Source: Congeria kusceri (lineage: Eukaryota; Mollusca; Bivalvia; Myida; Dreissenidae). From it: a stretch of DNA of 64,000 nucleotides. The DNA lies in contig CM051028.1 of the NCBI GenBank assembly GCA_027627225.1, forward strand, positions 29,226,329 to 29,290,328, written 5' to 3'. Positions 11,590 to 23,500 of the stretch are shown piece by piece. The position numbers and the translations under genes were made by a program. The notes under the pieces are model-generated. The model was given only the letters and a program-made list of their open reading frames with translations. It ran no database searches and was not told where the DNA came from. How positions within the stretch are numbered: position 1 is the first letter of the stretch; each line of letters starts with the position of its first letter.

Positions 11590-14500
11590 CTGTTCAACAA
11601 AAGATGTTTAAGCACATTTATGAACATGTTTGTACTAGACATTTGACAATTCAAGAACATTCCTTTACCACTGCTCTGTTTGTTTATTTGGGTTTTACGG
11701 AAACTCAACACATTATGGTCATATCGTGCCGTTTACGTATGCTGATTTCAATATAGATTAGGAAATGTGAACTAAATTTGGTTATATGTATCTCTTTCAA
11801 GTACTGGATTAATGTATAAGATGGCACTGTTTGGAAAAGTTCTTTTAATGAATTTACTTTGAAATGTCTTTCGCGAATATCACCGAGCCTGTGCAATTAA
11901 TAAGCATATGTTTCACAGTAAAATGTTCGTCGCTAGGTATACAATGAGGTGCTTCTTCTCTTTTTAAAAGGTACGAATGTGTTAATCTGCTTTGCCCTAT
12001 TCTGCAGCGAGTTAAAACAATTTGATCATGTCGGTCAGAAAGAGTAACAGGTGTTGCTGAATCAAGACTAGGCTTAATCTCGTTTCATTTGTAAAAGGTT
12101 GCCTCATTCCAAATTGCTTGCCATTCTGGTTTTATTAGTTTATTAATTGCTGGTTTCACTATTGGGTAATTGAACATTGACAATCTGGAGACTAAGAGAT
12201 TACCACTGCTCTAAAACAAAACTGCTCTAAAACGACATATCATACTTTAATGTAATGTCAAAAATGTTATTACAGCAAAATATTAATGAAGGAAACTTGA
12301 GCAATGATCTTACACAATAAACATTTCCAAATACTCATGTTTTAAATTTTGTAATTTCATCATTAGTACAATGATTTTTAGGTTAATATTTCTGAAACGT
12401 AATAGAACAGGGAATAACAAGTTAGAACTTAAGTACTTCACTGCTTTAATAAATATTTTCCTTCACATCATTTCACTCAAGACAGTAGTAAAGAACAATA
12501 CATACTGGGCCATGATGTTGTTGAGTTGGTTACGGACTAGGTTCACGTTCTGGTCAATTGGCCCCTTGTACGTCTCGTACACCTTGGGCACAGTGAAAAT
12601 GGCAACCACCGCTGAAAAACAGACAACCAAAATAGTTTTGGGTATGGTGCAAACAGAAACAACTGCTGAAAATATGGGGAATGAAATATAGGATATGAAC
12701 ATCCAAATCATCTACAAAACAGTTATTTAAAGAATATATATTAGGCGTGTCGTGGGAAACCCGGGCTTAATGCATGTGCATAAAGTGTCGTCCCGGATTA
12801 GCCTGTGCAGACTGCACTGACCGGGACAAAACTTTCCACCTTTAAGGTATTTTTGTTTCGAGGTAGGCTCTTCTAAAGATTAACCCACTGTAGGCGGAAA
12901 GTGTCGTCCCGATTAGCCTGTGTGGACTGCAACACGCCTCATATTAACTTACAGACATTTGTGAATTGATCTCACACAGTAACACAAGTATTGGAATGTT
13001 CTTTCAACAAACCTAAATGGACAAGCTTTACCATGTTTACGTGCACATTAACATGATATAATAATATGGGATACCATTGGTTTCGCAATTGATACAGTTT
13101 GCCCAATACAACTACACAAGGGTCATGGAACTGAAATGTCCTGTCCGCATGTAAATACTGCCGTAATGAACTTAGATACACAACAATTGTAATATTTGTT
13201 GAAACATGTCCTCATGTAACAATAACAGACAACTTACCTAAGATAACAAGGGTCATGCCATTGAACCAGGATCCCACATAGGTCATCAGCCACATGAGAA
13301 GTGCAAACTAAAATGAGCAAATATGTGTTAAGTTGTTAATTATAAACTTATATTTTATCAGTATAAAATAAATTGCAATTCATTATTATTAAATTATATA
13401 AACATTTTTATTATCAGTTGCAATACCGGCTCAATAAATCATTCTAAACTGTTAACAGTCAAGGTTTTTCATTGTATGCAAACAAACCAAAACAAATAGT
13501 GTGGTGTTTTTGTATTACAATCATACAATGATATTTAAAGGTATGTTTTTTCGATGACATACATGTATTTTTGTCTTCAAATTTTGGGAAATGCAAGACA
13601 AATTAAGAATGAAACCTTGAAGGAGTACAATACAATATGAAGATGACAAATTTTGTGAAAATCATGACAACATTTGAGTGTAACCTAGATTGAAAACAAT
13701 ACAAAGTAAAGATGATAACTTCTGGAAAATTAAAGTCACATTATGCATGTAACCTTGATGGAGTACACAAATACAACATGAAGATCACACATTTTGGGAA
13801 ATTCTCAGTAAATTTTGAGTATAACCTGGATGGAGTTGACTAACAGACAATACCGTACATGAACCACAAATCTAATAAATGATCGGTAGATGAACATTGT
13901 ATCGTCGATGTAGTACAATACAATGTTAAGATCACAAAATTTAAGGATATTCACGACAAAATTAGACTGCAACCTTGATGGAGTCTACGTAGTCCTCGAC
14001 CAGGAAGAGTCTCCTCAGTTCTTGAGAGAGGCTGTTGACATTGTCGGCAATCTTGCCGGCGGCCGACTCCACCACCTCCTCCTTCAGCTCCAGGTCCATC
14101 TCAAGCAGTTTCCTTGAAACATCATGAGGAACAAGAATTAAGTAGTGATAATTTTCCAAATGAAACATATGGGTTTTATACTTTTTGGGATTCACATACA
14201 TAAAGTCAATGCTTATTTTGCAAGCTAAAGGGTGGTCTAATATGTTACATAAATCATAAACAATGGAATAAAGTTTGCCTCGTTTTTGACTTACGATACC
14301 AAAATATTCACTCAGGGTTATTCAGAAACCTTTGACAAATGGAACGCTAGTATGTTACTAGGGATAACACCTTTAGCTTTTGGCCTGTGACCTCAATATT
14401 TGAGCCCTGAAATTTTCATTTTGACCCCTCAACATTTCAAGCTAGAGGTAATTTTACTCCCGATTTTCAATCCCTGGCAAGATAGCAGGACACTTTTTAC

Positions 14501-17500
14501 ATTGTTTCAAGTTTTGTTTGTGTTTTTGTTTGGATTCTTCGCCGTTTTTAACAGTATTTCAGTCATATCATGGCGGTCAGTTAACCTACTCACACTTTTC
14601 CTGGGCAAGTTTAGCCGATCTAAGCGGTTTACCAGTACTAAGTGCACATACCTATGCCAGTAACTGACAACTGCCCTACTTGAATCAGAGTTAGGGGGAG
14701 AATGGCCGTAGAAATAATTTCATGACCAATCTCCACACAAGTTATGTGGCCGGGCTGGGGTTCGAACTCACGATCCCCGGATTGACAGTCCAGTGCTCTA
14801 CCAACGGAGCTAGCCGGGCCTAGTATAGACAATGAACATTGTTTAAAGGTAGTGTATTCAGTGGATTAAGGGCAAATTTCAACAGCAATAAACAGAATTC
14901 AAGTTGATGTATGGATCAATAATAAATGTTCAAATATTTCCAGGCCATGACAACATGCAATGTTGCACTTCTCGAAATGAAGTATGAAACGAACAGCTAT
15001 GCCTGTCAGCACAGATTTAAGAAACCACGCCTGTTTTCTATGTTTAAATTTATGTTCACAACAGTTTATCGTTATTGAGAGCGTGCCAAGAGAGATATAC
15101 CAAAAATTGCCTTGATTTATACATCTAAATATATATATATTCTATCAGACTTGATTTAACAAATGTTAAATGTCAGCATCGGAGTATTTAGTTCATGAAA
15201 AATTTAGCATCATAAGACATTTAGTTTTAAAATTAGATGTGCATAAATGCAGGCATATTTCTTTACAATGCGCATGAAACTGAGACAACAAAATGCTTGT
15301 CATCCATTAATCTGACCACACAAAATTGCCAAGTCATGCTGAATAAATAAGCCAAATAACCTGCAGAAGAGTTATAATAAATCCACATAATTTCTGAATT
15401 GAGACAAGGCCATTGAATAAATCCTCACTGAACAAATAGCAAGCATTTTAGATCGTTATTACTCATAAATGTACACGAGAAAAAGAGCTCTAGCTACTTA
15501 GAACTTTGTTTTCTTTAGGTCAAATTCATGTAAGATGCAAGAAGTTCTACAACCATACTCAACAATTTTCCAAAGGTAAGGCACTCTTGTGGCTAATTAC
15601 TTCCAAATACTTCCAATGAAAGGCCTAAATGTCTTAAACAAACGCATTCAAGTTCTGGTTCTACCCAGGGAAATCGACTCAAACGTGTCACAATAAGCCC
15701 CTGAATTTCTACACGATCCAATCAATACGGTTAAACTGAAAAAATCAACTAAAATGCAATGTAGTTAAATGGAAAACAATCATTAACACAACTGTGCTAA
15801 AATTAATGGTTAACAAGGCTTGTCACAGGATGTGATGTATACCCCCAAAGCATATGCTTGTCAGAGGGAGGCAACACATTGTCAGTCACATGTTTGCAAA
15901 AATGACACTTCCTACTACAAGAGTTATGTCCTTGTACTCTGCACTTCCTCTCAACATTCTCTATCAATATATGTGGTATTATTTTTAAATCACTTCAATA
16001 CTAACGGAGTTTGCACTGCACACGAAAATTAACTGATAGGCAATATCTCCATAAATATTTAAGAATGAATTATGGTCCTTGTACTCTGCCCTTCCTCTCA
16101 ATGTCCTCTTATCAATATATGTGGTGTTATATATTTAATTCCTTCAATACTAAGGTAGTAATTATCTGCAAAAAAGGGGCAATAACTCAATAAATATTTA
16201 AGAATGAATTATGGTCCTTGTACTCTGCACTTCCTCTCAACATCCTCTTAGCAATATATGTGGTTTTATTTAAAATCCCTTCAATACCAATGGAGTTATG
16301 CTCTGCACAAAAAAATTAATACAGGGCAATAAGTCCAAAAATATTGAAGAAGGAGTTATGGTCCTTGTACTATGCACTTTCTCTCACTGTCCTCTATAAT
16401 TATATGTAGTTTAATTTGAATTCCTTCAATACTAATGGAGTTATGCTCCGCACAAGAAAATTAAACAAAGGGCAATAACTCCGTAAATACTGAAGAAAGC
16501 GTTATGGCCCTTGTGCTCTGCACTTCCTCTCATTGTCCTCTATCATTATATGAAGTTTCAGTTCAATCGCTTCAATACTAATGGAGTTATGCTCAGCACA
16601 AGAAAATTAATGTTTTGCATAAGAAAATGAAACAAAGGGCAATAACTTCATAAATATTGAAGAAAGACTTGTGGTCCTTATGCTCTGCACTTCCTCAAAT
16701 TGTCCTCTATCATTATATGAAGTTTCATTTGAATCCCTTCAATACTAATGGAGTTATGCTCAGCACAAGAAAATTACACAAAGGGCAATAACTCCGTAAA
16801 TATTGAAGAGTTATGGTCCTTGTGCTCTGCACTTCCTCTCGTTATCCTCTATCATTATATGAAGTTTCATTTGAATGCCTTAAATACTAATGGAGTTATG
16901 CTCAACACAAGGAAATTAATACATCACACTAGAACTCCGCGAGTCGGATGTGTCGCCTGACGCCGGATAGCTTAAGAGAATCCAAATGAAGAAGCACTTA
17001 AGGTTAATGCTCAATTTTTTTTTAACAGATTTACTGAAATCTTCAAAAGCACTGCACTATGGCCAATTGCAAAGAAAAGACCAATTTAAAACCAAAAATG
17101 CGACACAAAAATAAGTGTGAAAATTTACAAAGGGCAATAACTCCGAAAGTATACGGTGCAGAGTAACGGTTCTTGTGCACTGCACTTCTCCTCAATAAGA
17201 TCTATCTACCTATCAAGTTTCAAGTTGATAGCTCTCATAGTCTTAGAGTTATGCTCAGGACAAAAATTGAGTATGAAAATAAACAAAGGGCAATAACTCC
17301 GAAGTATGAGATGCAGAGTAACGGTTCTTGTGCACTGCACTTCTCCTCAATGAGATCTATCTACCTATGAAGTTTCAAGTTGATAGCTTTCACAGTCTTA
17401 GAGTTATGCTCCGGACAAAAATTAAGTATGAAAATAAACAAAGGGCAATAACTCCAAAAGTATCAGGTGCAGAGTAACGGTTCTTGTGCACTGCACTTCC

Positions 17501-20500
17501 CCTCAATGAGATCTATCTACCTATGAAGTTTCAAGTTGATAGCTTTCATAGTCTTAGAGTTATGCTCCGGACAAAAATTAAGTATGAAAATAAACAAAGG
17601 GCAATAACTCCAAAAGTATGTGATGCAGAGCAACAGTTCTTGTGCTCTGCACTTCTCCTCAATGAGATCTATCTACCTATGAAGTTTCAAGTTGATAGCT
17701 TTCATAGTCTCATAGTCTTAGAGTTATGGTAAGGACAACAATTAAGTATGAAAATAAACAAAGGGCAATAACTCAAAAAGTATGAGGTGCAGAGTAACTG
17801 TTCTTGTGCACTGCACTTCCCCTCAATTAGATCTATCTACCTATGAAGTTTGATGTTGATAGCTTTAATAGTCTAAGAGTTATGCTCCGGACATGCGAAA
17901 GGGGCCACCGCCCCCGACACCGCCGAGAAAAGTAACACCTATATGTCGCTTATTCAGGCGACACAATAAGGAAATAAAACAAAGGGCAATAACTCCATAA
18001 ATATTGAAGAAAGTGTTGTGGTTCTTGTGCTCTGCACTTCATCTCATTGTCCTCTATCATTCAATACTAATGGATTTATGCTCAGCACAAGAAATTTAAA
18101 CAAAGGGCAATAACTCTGTAAATATTGAAGAAAGAGTTATGGTTCTTGTGCTCTGCAAATCCTCTCATTGTCCTCTATCAGTATATGAAGTTTCTTCTGA
18201 ATCCCTTTAATACTAATAGAGTTATGCTCCGCACAATAAAATTAATGCTTCAAATAAGGAAATAAAACAAAGGGCAATAACTCTGTTAATACTACAGACA
18301 AAGTTGATGTTCTTGTGCTCTGCACTTCCACTCATTGTCCTCTATCATTATATGAAGTTTAATTTGAATCCCATCAATACTAATGGATATATGCTCCGCA
18401 CAAGAAAATTAAACAAAGGGCAATAACTCAATATTGAAAAGAGTTGTGATCCTTGTACTCTGCACTTCCTCTCATTGTCCTCTATCATTATATGAAGTTT
18501 CATTTGAATCCCTGCAATACTAATGGAGTTATGCTCCGCACAAGAAGCGTGATGGACGGGCGGACAGACAGACGGACGATGCGATTACGATATGCCCTCG
18601 AAGTTCCCTTCGGGGGCATAAAAACAAGACACTGTGTTCAATAAACACACATGCCCCCAGTTAGTGCTGGAGAGCCCATTTGAATTATTCCCAATTAGAT
18701 CAAGGTCAAAGTATGATTGGGTAATATGGGTGGATTGGGGATGGTAATAAGTAACAACTGTGTCAATATCCAAGTGTTATAGTATGTGATGTTGGTGCTA
18801 GATAAAACGGTTAAATCTAGTTAACCAAGAAATGGCACTTTGGAATTATTATAAGTGCAAATTTGGTCAAGATCAAGGTCAAAGTGAGGTTGGATGATAT
18901 GGGTGGATTGGAATGGTCATAAACAACATCAATATATGCCTCCCGCAGCAAGATGCTGGGGGCATAAAAACAAAAACTTAGCATGTGCTATACTTGAACG
19001 GATGGCCGTCATTGGTCTTCTGGACAGCCTGCATGACGTTCTTGTAGACGCGGAAGCTGAGTGTGACTGTGAGGACGGCCAGGGAGAGGTACGCCATCAC
19101 ACTGAGGATCGTGCAGCACATCAGAGACAGCAGCACGAACACCATGCTGCCGAACACGAGGCCCGTCCGCTTGACATCACGCCAGTAGATCAGCTCCAGC
19201 ACTGCAATGGTATACCAGAACATGTAGTGAAACCTTTGTATATATTTCCTTTTGCATGGATAGTATATGAGATGCAGCACTGCAATGGAATACCTGAACT
19301 AATGGTGAACACTTTGTACAATTTGTACAAATGTTTGAGTTTGATTGCAAGGAAATACCAGAACTTGTGGTGAACACTTTGTACAAATGTTTGTTTTTTT
19401 ATTGCAATGCAATACCAGAACATGGTGTACACTTTGTACAAGTGGTACACTTTGTACAAACATTTATTTTATTATTTTTTTTGCGTGAAAAGTATATCAT
19501 GCTTCAGCATGCAGGGCAATACCGGAACAGATGAACACTTCATAAGAAGTTTGTTGTTGTTGTTATTGTAAACTTTTACATGAAAAAGAAGCACTTGTGC
19601 GTAATGGCGGGATCTACAATACTGTTATATCTTCAGGTGTACTAAAATCTAGAGGGGCTCATCCGCACTCTGCACATTTGTTCATAAGCCCATCTGGCTT
19701 TCAGTATGGAATATGTATCATTTAATATATATGTGACTGTTCATCAGCTAATGATAACAGTTGTTTTTTAAAATATATAAATTGAAAGTCATCAACAGAA
19801 TCAACGCCTTTACCATGTTTCCCAAATAAGACATCAATTAATTTAAATACAAAGTTTGCAGAATGAATCAAAAGGAATATTAATGTTATTATGATATCAA
19901 ATCATGCAAATAATAGACAAATTGGAACCTAACTGAATATACTATTATACAATCTAAGTTGTTTTTGAATCTGTCACATGGCAGTAACAAGCTATTTCCA
20001 TGCTATGTCTGTTAACAATAGCACTTAATTATCATGTCTGTCTACAGTCAAGAAAATCATATGCATAATTACAAAAAGTAAGCATTAGCTCATACCACCG
20101 AAACTCTATCATTACTGCCTGCACATTTAAAAGGTTTATACAATAGGCAAAACTGAAGACAAATGGAAATAGTACTGCATACTTGCATAAATTATGAGTA
20201 TCCAGTGTCAGGTAAAGTGCAGGTTTATTCAAACGACATAAATGCTATGATTGGCAATGCAATTATTGATTGGAACAGGCTGATTGTATGACTGGGTTAA
20301 AATACACTATTGGAATTTGATACAGTCTTTAGAACAATGTCATGGACCGAACATTACTTGCTTAAAGTTGCTGTATTAAAACAACAGTAAAATCAACCCA
20401 CATTATTTTCATTCATCTGGCAAAATACATTAATTTACTTTATCAGTGACACATATAAAATCAATACAAACATTTTCATTACGATGCTGCAGGACTTCAA

Positions 20501-23500
20501 ACACCATGAAGGCATTCTGGTTGCTATAGCAGCAGAGCAACTACTTGTGACTTGTAACCTATGAGCTGTGACGTGTAACCATTGAGTCATAATGATGACA
20601 CATTAGCTCTGCAGAACCTCTGTCCCCGGCCTAGATCATAGATAGTCTTACAGGAAGCTGGTTGGCTGCACTGCTGAAGTGTAGCAGGCATAGACAAAAG
20701 TATGGCCTGATAAGGGTTCCTAATTAGCTTATCTATTTGCGCAGTATCTGTATCACATAAGAATGTCTGATATTGAACATTCAAGCAAGAATTATGAACA
20801 ATGTTTCCAATATCTATTATCAGGTGTTTAGCTGATAATAAATTTCGAAGAATGGATACTAAACATATTTGCTTGTCATAGCACGAAATTTCTATTTGTG
20901 GGTGTATCAGCCTTTATTCTTGCAAACACTCAATGAAAATATCAGTTTGAATAGATTTTGTATTGATATTCTTTATCGATCTCCATGATCATCCGCATAT
21001 CGGATATAAACAACATCAATAAATAGCAAAGAAGAAAGAAATCATGGCAATATGCAGACTGTTTACAGGAACTATTCACAGATATTTCTGAAAATAGCCA
21101 CTCAGACACCCAGAAATTTCTGCTACAAGAAGTTACCTGCGAAAAAACTTCCTACACAGTATGGATGAATACTAACAATAGCAGAAGGCTGTATCTCAGT
21201 ACTTGAATCATATAAACTAAGTTCAATTTCTTAGTAGCCGTTACATACAGATCATGAAGATAAATTAATCAGTATATTTATCGCATAACTAATATGCTTT
21301 TGTACCTCATGGGGCAAGTTATCTTCTAATAGGAAACAGTTCTAACAAGAGGGCCATGATGGACCAAAGCGCTCACCTGAGAACTGGTACAGATGAAGAC
21401 CATACTGTTGTGACAGGTTTGAAAATTAAGGTATCTGAACAATACATAGTGGGGGTAGGATCAATTTTGATTTAAAACATCTGTAAGTGAAATGGGCTAA
21501 CTAAAGTATGAGTTGGGTAGTGGATGTGCGTTTTTTGGCTAATGGTTCTCAAATCATTGACAATTCTGGAAAATGCACAAACAGTAGATTTTGATGTCTT
21601 TTTCGCAAACAGTTTTGGAAAAAACTAGTTGCAATGCGATAATTGCGATGGCTGTGCTATAAGGTAAAGTTTTGCTTTTTCTTTGATAATTTTCTTTCCA
21701 ATGACGATAAATGATGTTAATGCAGGCTCTGAAGACATCAAAGTTGGAAATCAAATTTGATAAATCAATTTTTATGGTCATGCGTAAACTGTGTAAGTTT
21801 GGTCAACATTGAATCAAAGATCGTGAGTGCAAGCCAATCATTGATAACTTGTTGATCTTTTTTTCCAAACACAAGGGGCAATAACTCTGGTGTTTCTGGC
21901 CAGATCATGCTTATATTCTACTTCACCTGTAGTCTTACGTTCATAGACAAACTGTACACGATTGGTGACGATTGGATGAAAAATGAAGTCTCTATCCTGA
22001 TATATTCGACTGCACCTTCTTATGGTCACAGCCAAACTGTGCAAGATTGGTAAAGATTGGATGAAAAAGTCTCTATCTTGTATAATGTCAATTTTTGCAT
22101 ATTTTTTTCACAAACAAAGGGCAATAACTCTGGTGTTTCTGGTCCGATCTTGCTTATATTCGACTTCAACTGTAATCTCATGGTAATAGACAAACTGTGC
22201 AAGATTGGTGAAGAGTGGATTAAAAATGTCTCTCTCTATCCTGAATAATGTCCATTTTTGTATATTTTTTTAATAAACAAAGGGCGATAACTCTGGTGTT
22301 TGAAATACGATCTGGCCCATTTCTGACGTCTGCTGAGATCTGACGGTCATACACAAACTGTGAAAGTTTGGTTAAGATTGGATGGAAAATAAAGTCTATA
22401 CATTGGAAAAGGGCACTTTTGCACTTTTTTTGCATAAAAAAGGGGCAAGAACTGTGGTGTACTGGTGTGATCTGAGCCAATAACAATCCCATCCGAGATT
22501 TTATGGTCTTTCACAAACTGTGCAAGTTAGGTCAAGATTGAATAAAAAATGTAGTCTTTATCGCGATAACGGTCCAAATTGTTGACGGCATCTTGACTAC
22601 GGATGACGGACAATAGACGACGCCGGAGAGGTCCCCTATACCAATAGCTCACCGAGCACTTCGTGCTCAGGTGCGCTAAAAATAAATATTCTAAAATAAT
22701 TATTAATGTGACATTATAAAATGTTTGTAATGTTTGTTTTATCATCATCATCATCATCATCATCACCACCATCAATAGAAACATCGTCATTAGTTCTGTG
22801 ACAACCAGATACTTGCTTAACACAAGTCATGTTATAAAGTGAAAACATTGTAAAATGGTTTACAATTATCATTTTGAAGGCCTTAGTCTTCGTATTTGCA
22901 TACTTATGTGTTACCATAGTTATGCACTGAGATATGAATGTTAATTTACCAAGCCATTGTTGCAGAATGTGTGGGCACGATAAATATCATTTACAATGAG
23001 GAATTTAAATGTATACATGATATGCATCAAGTCCAAAGCAGGAAAGTTTATGCCGTTTGTTAAACAAACTACATTAAACACAAAGTAGAGTTTTACAACA
23101 TAAAACCATGCATGAACCAACATTTGAAATGCAAAGCTGAAAACAGAACATTAAAGAAGCTGTTGAAATGCGGTGTTTATTTATGAAAGTCTCAAGACTT
23201 TGGTAGTCATTTTGTATATATACTGGATTTTAATTATAACACTAGTCATGCTTTGTATATGTGAAAATTATATACAATACATGATTATTCAAGATATACA
23301 TATTAAAGTGTCCATTTACCATAGATGAAAACATAACCATGAGTATAAATAAAATATTCTGCGCATTAAATGCTCAAAACAACCTGATAATAGTCGAGTT
23401 AGTCATTTAGCTAGAATATAGGCAATAGACCATTATAGCTCTGCTACTTGTACTTCAACATAAGGGTGTCAGCATCCCATTCCACTTGGACATGTTAGAT

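Noticed and set aside
13900..14117. Plus-strand ORF with [13 protein letters not shown] near 14100
   Set aside because: It is the antisense shadow of reticulon exon 6.
16011..17732. Several 60-82-codon ORFs with similar proteins ([16 protein letters not shown] type)
   Set aside because: They repeat with the tandem units of the elements at 15812 and 16921 and are not genes.
18894..19373. 159-codon plus-strand ORF over reticulon exon 5
   Set aside because: It is antisense to the RHD exon, whose minus-strand reading matches the reticulon family exactly.
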